Positions 8,196-15,839 of a stretch of DNA of 22,168 bases are shown in pieces. Below the pieces are notes generated by a model. It saw only the letters and a program-made list of their open reading frames with translations, did no database searches and was not told where the DNA came from. Position numbers and translations under genes: made by a program. Source of the DNA: an uncultured Tissierellia bacterium (lineage in GTDB: Bacteria > Bacillota > Clostridia > Tissierellales > Peptoniphilaceae); contig CABTYV010000021.1 of the NCBI GenBank assembly GCA_902489145.1, positions 1 through 22,168 of the forward strand, in the 5' to 3' direction. Within the stretch, counting starts at the first letter, position 1, and each line of letters starts with the position of its first letter.

Positions 8196-9128
8196 TCACA
8201 TCCCCTCCACGTCCTCCGAGCGCAAAAACGCCAGCACATCTTGATAGATCGCCTCTTTACCAATCTCGTTGAGCAGCTCGTGTCTTTTCCCCGGATAGCG
8301 CTTGCTGGTGAGATGGGTGTAGCCGACCGACCGTAAAAACTGCTTGAGCGCCGTCCACTTCCGCTGACTCTGAATGACCGGATCCTCTTCGCCCGCTATT
8401 AAGAGGATGGGCAAAGCCCGGTTTTGAGGGTGCCAGTCCTGGCGCTGAAAGGCTTGTTTTAGCAATTGAAAGAGATGGAGATAGCCGTTGGTGGTAAAAA
8501 GGAAGCCACAGAGCGGATCCGCATTGTAGGCGGCGACCAACGCAGGATCCGAACAGATCCACTCATTTTTCCCTGCATAGCCTTTATTGTATGGACCGAC
8601 GGACAAGCGATTCAAGAAGGAGTTGGGCTGATAGGGGCCGTAACAGAGGCCCGTCCCCTTCGCGAGCAAGAGGGCCAGATCGACCCACTTGTTTTCCGTG
8701 GGTGGGCCGCATAATACCACCCGGTCCACCTCCGCCTCATATTTTTTTAAATAATTTCTGGCCACCAGGGTGCCCATACTGTGACTAAAAAGGAACAGAG
8801 GCAGGGGGCCGTATTGGTCCTTCAGGTAGGCCGTGACCTGAAATGCATCGTCGACCAGGGCAGACGCATCCTCCGTGTAAAAATAGCCCAGGTGAGCCGG
8901 GTCTCTTACGCTTTCGCCATGGCCTCTATGATCGTGAATGGCGCTGATATACCCGTGCGCCGCGAGAAAGGTCATGAAGTCAAAATAGCGCTCTTTGTGC
9001 TCCGCCATCCCGTGGACAAGCTGGACAATCCCGACAGCAGGCCCACTCGGTTCCATGATCGCCAGGGCAAGGGGCAATTGGTCGCAGGGGGACGGGATGC
9101 GGAGCAAATTGAGTTCATTTTTATACAC
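8196..9128 (-). CDS. alpha/beta hydrolase, monoacylglycerol lipase-like
   Basis: This is a 310-residue cytoplasmic serine hydrolase of the Hydrolase_4 (serine aminopeptidase S33) family, whose members cleave monoacylglycerols, lysophospholipids or other esters. The triad is visible: nucleophile Ser117 in FSHSMG, Asp249 in GEEDPV and His283 in GKRHELL. The oxyanion-hole segment LVHGMAEHKERY (about 37-48) and DHRGHGES (66-73) are typical. There is no signal peptide. The start is GTG 9128 with AAAGGA 8 bases upstream; the length fits the family. It is followed directly by the promoter of the surface protein at 8088, and no terminator is seen between them. It may be co-transcribed with the tiny leader gene at 9142-9229. 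The substrate is not determinable from sequence. Confidence 0.9.
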   Translation of the reverse strand: MYKNELNLLRIPSPCDQLPLALAIMEPSGPAVGIVQLVHGMAEHKERYFDFMTFLAAHGYISAIHDHRGHGESVRDPAHLGYFYTEDASALVDDAFQVTAYLKDQYGPLPLFLFSHSMGTLVARNYLKKYEAEVDRVVLCGPPTENKWVDLALLLAKGTGLCYGPYQPNSFLNRLSVGPYNKGYAGKNEWICSDPALVAAYNADPLCGFLFTTNGYLHLFQLLKQAFQRQDWHPQNRALPILLIAGEEDPVIQSQRKWTALKQFLRSVGYTHLTSKRYPGKRHELLNEIGKEAIYQDVLAFLRSEDVEGM

Positions 9129-9141
9129 TTTGATTTCCTTT

Positions 9142-9229
9142 CTACTCCATCATGATCCGCTGGATCTGCTGAGTCGGCTCAATCGTCGCCTCCAGCACCT
9201 GTCTTTTTTAACACATAATTTCGGAGCAT
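9142..9229 (-). pseudogene. possible tiny leader gene with a one-base frameshift
   Basis: ATG 9229 follows a strong site (AAGGAAGG). Read as is, it codes 16 residues (MLRNYVLKKTGAGGDD) and stops at 9179-9181. If one A of the A6 run near 9213 is removed, the frame instead runs 28 residues and ends QVLEATIEPTQQIQRIMME at TAG 9142-9144, 13 bases before the hydrolase GTG. The second version looks more like a protein. It could be a frameshifted small gene, a sequencing slip in a homopolymer, or chance. I do not recognise a family. Confidence 0.3.
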
Positions 9230-9299
9230 GCCTACCTTCCTTCGCCTTATGAAAATAGCTCTAGTACTTCAACTGTATTTTTATTATGGCAAAGACCAC

Positions 9300-9812
9300 C
9301 TAGCTTTGATCGAGCTTATAGCAATTTAATGTCACCTGCTGATCCAACTTTTCAAGATGAACGACCTCTTTTTTAATGAAAATAAACCCTGTTTTTTCGA
9401 TCACTTGATTTGAACCAATATTTTCTACCATTGCGTTGATGACGATTTTTGGATAGCCAAGTTTAAACAGATACTCTACCATAGCCTTACAGGCTTCGGT
9501 CATATAGCCATTCCCCCAATATTTTCTCGCAGAAGCATATCCAATTTCAGGATAGCCTTCTGGTGTAATCCTGGCGACATCGATCATGCCCATTACATCG
9601 GAGGTTTCTTTATTCACAATCGCAAACCGAATAGCCTTCTCTTCCCGATCCTTACGTAACCAAGAATCTAAAATTTTTCTGGTTTCTTCCTTTGTTTTAT
9701 GAATGGGAAATGTGACAAATCTTGTGACTTCCTCATCGGATGTCCACTGAAAAATGGCATCCAGATCACTTTCTCTTAGCTTTCTTAATAGCAATCTTTC
9801 TGTTTCAATCAT
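9300..9812 (-). CDS. GNAT acetyltransferase, RimJ/RimL type
   Basis: This 170-residue protein opens IETERLLLRKLRESDLDAIF, the usual start of the RimJ/RimL (Acetyltransf_3) group that transfers acetyl from acetyl-CoA to protein N-termini or small amines. The acetyl-CoA loop is seen as RKYWGNGYMTEA (about 96-107), followed by NIGSNQVIEKTGF, the typical asparagine-rich alpha4 region. The start is ATG 9812 with AAGGAAA upstream. The gene stands alone, and its upstream region is shared with the divergent FCD regulator. The acceptor is unknown. Confidence 0.9.
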   Translation of the reverse strand: MIETERLLLRKLRESDLDAIFQWTSDEEVTRFVTFPIHKTKEETRKILDSWLRKDREEKAIRFAIVNKETSDVMGMIDVARITPEGYPEIGYASARKYWGNGYMTEACKAMVEYLFKLGYPKIVINAMVENIGSNQVIEKTGFIFIKKEVVHLEKLDQQVTLNCYKLDQS

Positions 9813-9955
9813 GCCGCTTTTCCTTTCTAGCTGATTTTACAAGGTTCTACTCTCTTTGGATAATAAAGATTTTTTTGAGTTTGCATTTGTATCTCCCCAC
9901 AAATTATGTTGTAATTATAACGAGTTAAGAAGAAGATTGTAAGTAGCCAGCGTTA

Positions 9956-9984
9956 TTGACTAACTAATATGTATAGCGTAATTT
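9956..9984 (+). promoter_or_regulatory. putative promoter of the FCD regulator
   Basis: TTGACT (9956-9961), 17 bases, then TAATTT (9979-9984). It lies 26 bases upstream of the 12-codon leader frame. Consensus match only. Confidence 0.45.
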
Positions 9985-10009
9985 CAACCTTTTACGGAGG
10001 TATTTCATC

Positions 10010-10048
10010 ATGGGAGTTCGGGACACAAAATGGAGAAGCAAGCAATGA
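10010..10048 (+). CDS. 12-codon leader peptide overlapping the regulator start
   Basis: ATG 10010 carries the best ribosome binding site of the region (ACGGAGGT, 8 bases upstream). It encodes MGVRDTKWRSKQ and stops with TGA 10046-10048, which overlaps ATG 10045 of the regulator as ATGA. This arrangement suggests translational coupling. It may be a leader peptide, a decayed former N-terminus or chance. Confidence 0.3.
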   Translation: MGVRDTKWRSKQ

Positions 10049-10749
10049 AAGTAAATATTGAAGAGATTGATCAAGCGGGATATAAGGTTTTAAATGCAAT
10101 TCAAGAGCATGGCAAACCTGTAGGCGCAAATACTTTGTCATTAAATCTAGGCATTCCACTTGCTACCGTAGGACGTATTTTACAAAAGTTGGAATATAAG
10201 GGACTATTATCCCAAGTTTCTAACAAAGGCCGAAAACTAACAGAAGACGGACTATCTCTCTTGCAAGACTTTGAGATTAACCAGTACTCTACAAAAAATG
10301 TGGAAGAGCTCAGAGGGTTGATCATCAACACTGACAAAGGTGCCTTAATCGAGATTCTGGAGGTCAGAAGACTATTGGAAGTCGATGCAGTTGGAAAAGC
10401 ATGTCAAATGATAGGAATGGAGCAAATAGAGGATCTAAAGCATATCCTGGCACTTGAGGAGGATAGAAAAAAGAGCGGAGGCATTGCCGCAAAAGAAAAT
10501 ATTGATTTTCACATAGCCATTGCAAAAATTGCCAATAATCATCTCGTTGTTCAGCTTCTACATCTACTGATGTATCAAAATGGGATGCATTTACACACCT
10601 CAATTGTGAAACGTCTCAGTGGCTTAGACAACAATGTGAACCATTATCAAATTTTAAATGCTATTGAACACCATGACTCAACTCTTGCTCAAAATCTCAT
10701 GGATCAGCATATTTCATTCGTGATGAATTACATTCAAAATCATTACTAA
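10045..10749 (+). CDS. GntR/FCD-type transcriptional regulator
   Basis: This is a 234-residue DNA-binding regulator. Residues about 8-65 form a winged helix-turn-helix (AGYKVLNAIQEHGKPVGANT to GLLSQVSNKGRKLTEDG), less GntR-like than usual and closer to MarR/IclR-style wings. From about 85 it is an all-helical FCD ligand-binding domain, with EVRRLLEVDAVGKA, the His-containing DFHIAIAK and the closing HYQILNAIEHHD...LMDQHI, whose Asp/His residues bind a metal in FadR/FCD proteins. FCD regulators usually sense organic acids or sugar acids. I place the start at ATG 10045, because GGAG lies 9 bases before it; ATG 10030 in the same frame has only a distant site. The gene precedes the TRAP operon in the same direction and is the obvious candidate to bind the inverted repeat at 10827-10878. 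Confidence 0.85.
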   Translation: MKVNIEEIDQAGYKVLNAIQEHGKPVGANTLSLNLGIPLATVGRILQKLEYKGLLSQVSNKGRKLTEDGLSLLQDFEINQYSTKNVEELRGLIINTDKGALIEILEVRRLLEVDAVGKACQMIGMEQIEDLKHILALEEDRKKSGGIAAKENIDFHIAIAKIANNHLVVQLLHLLMYQNGMHLHTSIVKRLSGLDNNVNHYQILNAIEHHDSTLAQNLMDQHISFVMNYIQNHY

Positions 10750-10803
10750 AAACAAAATCGTTCACTAGTATCCACCCAATCAATTTTGCAATGAAGAAAT
10801 CGT

Positions 10804-10832
10804 TTGACAGGAGCAGGGCAATATGGTATACA
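10804..10832 (+). promoter_or_regulatory. promoter of the aldolase-dehydrogenase-TRAP operon
   Basis: A perfect -35 TTGACA (10804-10809), a 17-base spacer ending TGG (extended -10), then TATACA (10827-10832). The -10 is the first part of the left arm of the inverted repeat, so a protein bound there would block RNA polymerase. Confidence 0.7.
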
Positions 10833-10878
10833 ATAACCATACACTAATCAATGGTGATTAGTGTATGGTTATTGTATA
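10827..10878. promoter_or_regulatory. perfect 24-bp inverted repeat, probable operator of the TRAP operon
   Basis: The arms 10827-10850 and 10855-10878 are perfectly complementary around ATGG. The outer edges read TGGTATACAA (10824-10833) and TTGTATATGG (10872-10881), both close to the TNGTNNACNA pattern recognised by FCD regulators such as UxuR/ExuR. Their centres are 48 bp apart. The ribosome binding site of the first gene (GGGAGG) follows directly. In a transcript reading through from the regulator gene this would fold into a long hairpin. It has no T run and is not a terminator. Confidence 0.75.
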
Positions 10879-10893
10879 TGGGAGGATCTACTT

Positions 10894-11577
10894 ATGAATC
10901 TGAAACAATCGCTTGAATATCTCAGAACCGTACCGGCTGCCTTTGTCACCGATGCCATGCGTAGGATCAAAATTTCCGGTTATCCCCGCGGGATTCACCT
11001 TCTTCATGACAAAGTCGAAAAGACGATGGTAGGCTGTGCAGTAACTCTAAAATATGTCCCTAAGCAATCCGGATTACAAGCCTTGCCGGTTCCCCAGTTT
11101 GAGGCCGCAAGATCCTGCAAAGAAGACGATATTCTTGTTTTTTCGGCTAAGGGGTCCAAAAATTGGCTGACTGGAGGAAACGTTTCCCGCGTTGCCATGC
11201 TCCAGGGAGCGAAAGGGCTGGTAGTGGACGGCTGTATTCGTGATGCGGTAGAACTAAAAAGTCGCCCTTCCTTCCCTGTTTACTGCACTGGAACTAGCTG
11301 CAAACCATATGCGGAGGATATGCAACTGGTAGCTATGAATGAGCCGGTTGAATTCGGTGGCATCATGATCTATCCTGGCGACATCATTGTTGGCGACGAA
11401 GACGGACTTGTGGTCATTCCAAAGGATCGTCTAGAGGATGTAATCTTCCAACTTGAAGAGATTCCTGATATTGAAGAACGTCTTGGTGAAGCAGTTGAAC
11501 GCAAGGAATCCCTGCAGGTATTGGCTGAAATTTCCAAGGAAAAGCAGCCCCCCAGAGAGAAGGGAACTCAAAAATGA
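10894..11577 (+). CDS. RraA/HMG-aldolase-like protein
   Basis: This 227-residue protein belongs to the RraA-like (dimethylmenaquinone methyltransferase-named) family. Enzymes of this fold are class II pyruvate aldolases cleaving 4-hydroxy-4-methyl-2-oxoglutarate or 4-carboxy-4-hydroxy-2-oxoadipate, or decarboxylating oxaloacetate; close relatives inhibit RNase E. The active-site signature is present: GGNVSRVAMLQGAKGLVVDG (94-113), then Arg116-Asp117 (CIRD), which in HMG aldolase bind substrate and metal. The C-terminal GDIIVGDEDGLVVIP strand pair is also typical. The start is ATG 10894, with GGGAGG 8 bases upstream; an in-frame GTG at 10861 lies inside the inverted repeat and has no site. The stop overlaps the next start (ATGA), so the two are coupled. 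The presence of the Arg-Asp pair and the neighbouring dehydrogenase favour an aldolase over an RNase regulator. Confidence 0.85.
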   Translation: MNLKQSLEYLRTVPAAFVTDAMRRIKISGYPRGIHLLHDKVEKTMVGCAVTLKYVPKQSGLQALPVPQFEAARSCKEDDILVFSAKGSKNWLTGGNVSRVAMLQGAKGLVVDGCIRDAVELKSRPSFPVYCTGTSCKPYAEDMQLVAMNEPVEFGGIMIYPGDIIVGDEDGLVVIPKDRLEDVIFQLEEIPDIEERLGEAVERKESLQVLAEISKEKQPPREKGTQK

Positions 11578-12605
11578 AATATATCGCTCCTGAAAAGCTG
11601 CACGAATTTGGAAAAACGCTTCTGATGGCTTATGGCACCTCAGAAAAAAATGCGACCATCATTTCAGACCATTTAGTTGAAAATGCCTTGATTGGTCTTG
11701 AGAATCAGGGCGCAATGCGTTTTTATGAGTATGTCAACTTCATGGACAAAGGCACTCTAGATGGTGGCGTTAAGCCGGAAGTCAGCGAAAAAGCAAATGG
11801 CGTTTTGTTAGTAGACGGCAAGGGCGGTATCGGGGTCGTTGCCTGTGAAATGGCTGTGGAAGCCATGAAAGAGAAGCTCAAGGAGCAACCGGTCGTATTC
11901 GCAGGCATCGTTAATGTCGGGCATACCGGAAGAATCGGTGCATATGCACAGGAATTGGCCAATGATTATTGTTTTGGCATGGTGATGGGCGGCGGTGCCT
12001 TTAAACAGTATTCTACTGTAGCGCCCTTTGGTGGTAAAAAGGGCGTAATTAGTACCAACCCTCTTGCAATGGCCATGCCCGGGAAGGATGGCATCCCGGT
12101 ATGTGCAGATTTTGCAACTTCTGCAACCGCCGGCGGATTTATTCGTATGGCAATTCGCAAAGGTCTCACGCTTCCTGACGGCTTCCTGATTACAGAGGAA
12201 GGAAAGCCCACCAACGATCCAAAAAAATTTAAGCATGGAGCTTATATGCTTCCTGCTGCTGGCACGAAAGGCTATGGACTGGCCCTCATTATCGAGATGC
12301 TTTGCTATGCGATGCTCGGCGAACCGCTAGAGTTTAACTGGATCATGATGGCTGCTCGATTAGATACCCTTTGCCCGAAAGAGGAATATGAGGTTCGTGC
12401 GAAAGAGTATCTGGATTATTTAAATGCTTGTCCGCCGCTAGACGGGTTTAAAAAGGTCGTTTATCCCGGCCAGTATGAAGCTGAGAATAAGAAGAACTGT
12501 CTGGAATCTGGGCGCGGCCTGGGGCTGAATGAAAATGTAATCGATAGCCTTATCGAAATGGCAAAGAAAAAAGCGGTGACTCTTCCAAAGGAATTCCTGA
12601 CCTGA
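11574..12605 (+). CDS. Ldh_2-family malate/L-lactate-type dehydrogenase
   Basis: This is a 343-residue NAD(P)-dependent oxidoreductase of the Ldh_2 family (malate, L-sulfolactate, ureidoglycolate and related 2-hydroxy acid dehydrogenases), cytoplasmic and usually dimeric. It has the family's normal length. Visible features are the active-site histidine region VNVGHTGRIGAYA (His117), STNPLAMAMPG, the central glycine-rich segments and KGYGLALIIEMLC. It starts at ATG 11574, overlapping the aldolase stop by four bases. In this operon it would oxidise the imported 2-hydroxy acid, or a derivative, to the 2-oxo acid that the aldolase can cleave. The reverse, reductive direction is possible. The exact substrate is open. 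Confidence 0.9.
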   Translation: MKYIAPEKLHEFGKTLLMAYGTSEKNATIISDHLVENALIGLENQGAMRFYEYVNFMDKGTLDGGVKPEVSEKANGVLLVDGKGGIGVVACEMAVEAMKEKLKEQPVVFAGIVNVGHTGRIGAYAQELANDYCFGMVMGGGAFKQYSTVAPFGGKKGVISTNPLAMAMPGKDGIPVCADFATSATAGGFIRMAIRKGLTLPDGFLITEEGKPTNDPKKFKHGAYMLPAAGTKGYGLALIIEMLCYAMLGEPLEFNWIMMAARLDTLCPKEEYEVRAKEYLDYLNACPPLDGFKKVVYPGQYEAENKKNCLESGRGLGLNENVIDSLIEMAKKKAVTLPKEFLT

Positions 12606-12633
12606 GTCTATCTCCATAAGAAAGGGGAAAAAA

Positions 12634-13653
12634 ATGAAAAAACTATTATCACTGCTCCTGGCATTCGCTACTGTGCTTTGTATTACTGCTTGCGGCGCGC
12701 CAACCAACAATCCATCCCAGTCGAGTAGCGTATCTGAAAAAAAACCGACTCAACTAAATTCACTGTTACTGGCTGGAGGACCTGCAAATGGTGGCTGGTT
12801 TGCAGCTGCAACGGCAATTTGCGATCGTACAAACGCCCATTTTGACAACTTCCCCTTTACTGCAACGACTGGTGGTGCCGCAGGCAATCCCTTAACGATA
12901 TCGATCGGGGAAGCGGATGCTGGGATGTCTCTTGGGATCTTTCTAAATCTTGCAAAAGAAGGCAAAGGTATCTATGAAAAACCAATTACAAACCTTCGTG
13001 CCGTAGCAGGTCTGGAATCTCAAGTCCTCTATTTCATCACCGATGCCTCTCTGGGTTACAAAACTATGGATGATGCCGTAGCAGCAGGGGCAAAAGTAAA
13101 AATTGGTAGTTTGGACACCTCAGCTGCAAGCTATCATGTGCAACAAATTATTGCAGAAGCATATGGACTGAAAGGTCTTTCTGATCTACAGGAAAACGGT
13201 AAAATGTACATCGCCGATGGCTCTGCGTTGTTCGATTCCTATTCCGACAAGCATTTTAACTTTATCAGCACAATGAAGGCTTGCCCGGATGCCTCTATCT
13301 CCGACCTTCTGAATAACCGTAAATCCAATATTTTAAGTTTAAGTCAGAATGTAATTGATTCTTTGGTTGAAAAATATAACTGGGCGGATATTGTAATTCC
13401 TGCCGGCACCTATCCCGGTCAGGAAGAAGATGTTCACACCGTTGGGATCAAAAACATTCTGGTGGTGCGAGATGATCTTCCTGAGGAAGCCTCCTACTAT
13501 CTTGCAAAGACGCTCTACGAAGATAAGCAATATTTTGATACCGTACAAGCTTCCTGGAAGAAATTTAAGCGTGAGGATATGGTGGTAGGTATTCCACTTG
13601 ATTGGGCAGAAGGTGCATTAAAATACTGGAAAGAAATTGGATTGGTAAAATAA
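12634..13653 (+). CDS. TAXI-family TRAP transporter solute-binding lipoprotein
   Basis: This 339-residue protein has a lipoprotein signal peptide MKKLLSLLLAFATVLCITAC, with lipobox ITAC and acylated Cys20, so it is anchored outside the membrane. The mature part matches the TAXI (TRAP-associated extracytoplasmic immunogenic) receptors: LLLAGGPANGGWFAAATAIC, TATTGGAAGNPLTISIGEAD, VKIGSLDTSAASYHVQQIIA, and a C-terminal VGIPLDWAEGALKYWKEIG helix. It binds an organic acid and hands it to the permease encoded next. The start is ATG 12634 with AAAGGGG upstream. It is 28 bases from the dehydrogenase and separated from the permease by 82 bases that carry a strong hairpin. Confidence 0.9.
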   Translation: MKKLLSLLLAFATVLCITACGAPTNNPSQSSSVSEKKPTQLNSLLLAGGPANGGWFAAATAICDRTNAHFDNFPFTATTGGAAGNPLTISIGEADAGMSLGIFLNLAKEGKGIYEKPITNLRAVAGLESQVLYFITDASLGYKTMDDAVAAGAKVKIGSLDTSAASYHVQQIIAEAYGLKGLSDLQENGKMYIADGSALFDSYSDKHFNFISTMKACPDASISDLLNNRKSNILSLSQNVIDSLVEKYNWADIVIPAGTYPGQEEDVHTVGIKNILVVRDDLPEEASYYLAKTLYEDKQYFDTVQASWKKFKREDMVVGIPLDWAEGALKYWKEIGLVK

Positions 13654-13678
13654 GCCTGCAATCTGGTTTCTCATGCGA

Positions 13679-13713
13679 TTTCTCCGGCAGTACCTGCTGT
13701 ACTGCCGGAGAAA
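13679..13713 (+). promoter_or_regulatory. intercistronic hairpin between binding protein and permease
   Basis: A 15-bp perfect stem (13679-13693 with 13699-13713) has a 5-base loop, and no T run follows. It sits just after the binding-protein stop and before the permease ribosome binding site. Such structures typically protect the 3' end of the upstream message, giving more binding protein than permease. Confidence 0.7.
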
Positions 13714-13735
13714 TATTAGAAGGAGGAAACGCATC

Positions 13736-15679
13736 ATGGCAACCAAGTCAATTGAGAAAATGGCAAATGCAGAACTGGAGCGCAGCAATGCAAAGCGTAG
13801 AACGCTTAGTGGCATCCCGCGTTACCTTTCTTATGTTCTAGGCATTGGTATCACATTACTGGTATTTTATACTGCATTTTTTGGAGTGTTCCTACCCAAG
13901 ATCCAGATCGCCCTGGTTATGTATACGCTAGTTGCCTTGACTTTTATATGGATCCCCGCTTCGCACAAAGCAACTAAAACCACTCTACCATGGTATGATG
14001 CGCTGATGGTCGTAGCCTCTCTAGGGTGCATGATCTATACACTAGCGAATAGTGAGCGATTTCTCACGCGGACTGCCTATGCCTCTCCTGTAACATCAAT
14101 GGATATTTTAGCAGCCTTGATCACAATTTTATTAATTCTGGAGTGTGCAAGGAGAACAGTAGGCTTAGCCATTGTAGTCGTAGTAATCGCTTTTGTCCTA
14201 TATGCCTTTTTCGGAGAGCATATGCCCTCTGTTTTAAGATGCAACAGTTTCTCATTGCATAAGTTTGTGGATTTAACCTATATGACCACCGAAGGTATTT
14301 TTGGCTCTCTCATGAATTTGTGTAGTTGCTCCATCTTTATGTTTGTCGCATTTGGAACCTTCCTCCAAGAAACTGGCGGCGACAAGCGTTTTATGGACAT
14401 GGCCTTCTCCGTTGCCGGACGCAGTTCTGGTGGTCCGGCTAAAGTCTCTGTCATTTCAAGTAGCTTAATGGCTATGCTTTCTGGCAATACGGTTTCGAAT
14501 GTGGTCACCACCGGAACGCTGACGATTCCCCTTATGAAGAAAAATGGATATACACCGGAACAAGCGGGTGCCATTGAGGCCGTTTCCTCCTCTGGAGGAC
14601 AAATTACACCACCAGTAATGGGTTCAGTGGCCTTTCTGATTGCGGATGCTTTGGGCACCAGTTATCTTTATATCTGTGGCGTCAGTATCCTGCCCGCGCT
14701 CTTGTTCTATGTGACGACCTATCTATTTGTCAATGCAGCGGCGAAAAAACAGCAGATTCCCCCTATTCCTAATGATATGATCCCCCCGTTAAAGCAGGCG
14801 GCTATTAACCTTCTTCCAGTCTTTATTCCAATCTTCGCATTGGTAATGATGCTGATGAAGCGCTACACTCCATTTATGTCTGGTGCTGTTTGTACCCTGC
14901 TGGTTGCTGTCTGTGCTTTTCCTTTCAAAGATTCCAGACTTACATTGAAAAAATTTGCACATGCCCTTGAAAACTGTGCATTGGGCATGACCTCCATTGT
15001 GGGTGTAATGGCGGCAGCGTCGATCATTGTAGGCATCATTACGAAAAGTGGCCTGATGGGCAAATGCACGTCCATCGTGATGTCAATGTCTGGCGGGCAC
15101 CTATACCTTGTTGTGCCGATCATTATGCTGATTGCTTATGTGATTGGATGCGGGCTTCCCTCAGCAAGCTGCTACATTATTTTGGCAGCGCTGTGCGCTC
15201 CGGTTTTAGTCGGTCTTGGTGTAGAACCAATTGTTTCTCATATGGTCATCTTCTGGTTCTGTCAGCTTGCTGGATTAACACCGCCTGTTTGCGTAGCTGC
15301 CTTTGTTGCCTCCGGAATAGCAGAGTCTAATCCCATGAAAACAGGATTCACGGCGTTAAAATTTGGCTCTAGCTTTTACTTTATCCCAATCCTGTTCCTC
15401 TTGACCCCGCTTTTAACCGGCACCTTCCTAGAAAGACTTCTAACCTTTGCTCTTCTGGTTGGATTCGCATTCTTCTTTGTCAGCTGTTTAGAGGGTTATG
15501 CTTTTCAAAAATGCAGCATCATAGATCGCGCATTTTCTTTAATCGCATCGCTGCTCTTTGCCTATGCTGCTTCTTCTAGAGCGGTCCCAGCCATCCAACT
15601 GATCTGCCTGGCAGGCGGACTTGCTTACGGTGTGATTCTCTTTCTCAAGGCTAGAAGAAATCGACAGCAAATCGCATAA
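13736..15679 (+). CDS. TRAP transporter fused permease (DctQM type)
   Basis: This 647-residue inner-membrane protein fuses the small (4-helix) and large (about 12-helix) TRAP subunits, the form that normally partners TAXI receptors. Highly hydrophobic segments run throughout. Hallmarks of the large subunit are SGNTVSNVVTTGTLTIPLMK (about 249-268), SSSGGQITPPVMGSVAF (about 284-300) and GCGLPSASCYIIL (about 470). It is driven by a sodium or proton gradient in known relatives. The start is ATG 13736, preceded by AAGGAGG at 8 bases. A longer frame to 13673 overlaps the hairpin and would encode an Arg-rich extension, so I reject it. It is the last gene of the operon and ends before the terminator at 15738. 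Confidence 0.95.
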   Translation: MATKSIEKMANAELERSNAKRRTLSGIPRYLSYVLGIGITLLVFYTAFFGVFLPKIQIALVMYTLVALTFIWIPASHKATKTTLPWYDALMVVASLGCMIYTLANSERFLTRTAYASPVTSMDILAALITILLILECARRTVGLAIVVVVIAFVLYAFFGEHMPSVLRCNSFSLHKFVDLTYMTTEGIFGSLMNLCSCSIFMFVAFGTFLQETGGDKRFMDMAFSVAGRSSGGPAKVSVISSSLMAMLSGNTVSNVVTTGTLTIPLMKKNGYTPEQAGAIEAVSSSGGQITPPVMGSVAFLIADALGTSYLYICGVSILPALLFYVTTYLFVNAAAKKQQIPPIPNDMIPPLKQAAINLLPVFIPIFALVMMLMKRYTPFMSGAVCTLLVAVCAFPFKDSRLTLKKFAHALENCALGMTSIVGVMAAASIIVGIITKSGLMGKCTSIVMSMSGGHLYLVVPIIMLIAYVIGCGLPSASCYIILAALCAPVLVGLGVEPIVSHMVIFWFCQLAGLTPPVCVAAFVASGIAESNPMKTGFTALKFGSSFYFIPILFLLTPLLTGTFLERLLTFALLVGFAFFFVSCLEGYAFQKCSIIDRAFSLIASLLFAYAASSRAVPAIQLICLAGGLAYGVILFLKARRNRQQIA

Positions 15680-15737
15680 AGCAATCTGCTGATCGAAATG
15701 GAACCTACTATAGCAAAAATCTTCATTCTTCTCTCCG

Positions 15738-15771
15738 AAAAAAGCAAGGGCAGATCAGCCCTTGCTTTTTT
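15738..15771 (+). terminator. terminator of the TRAP operon (bidirectional form)
   Basis: AAAAAAGCAAGGGC (15738-15751) pairs with GCCCTTGCTTTTTT (15758-15771) around AGATCA, about 60 bases after the permease stop. With A and T runs on both sides it could also stop the convergent GNAT gene at 15840. Confidence 0.9.
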
Positions 15772-15839
15772 CAAAATATTGAATAACAATTTTTAGATCA
15801 AACAATTATACTATGCCACGCTCTTTCGTTTACAGCCCA

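Noticed and set aside
9190..9229. A AAA AAG slippery heptamer as a dnaX-like programmed -1 frameshift
   Set aside because: A -1 shift leads to an unnatural Arg-rich frame; the protein-like continuation needs the other shift.
10827..10878. Inverted repeat as a rho-independent terminator for the regulator gene
   Set aside because: No T run follows either arm, and the right arm runs directly into a ribosome binding site.
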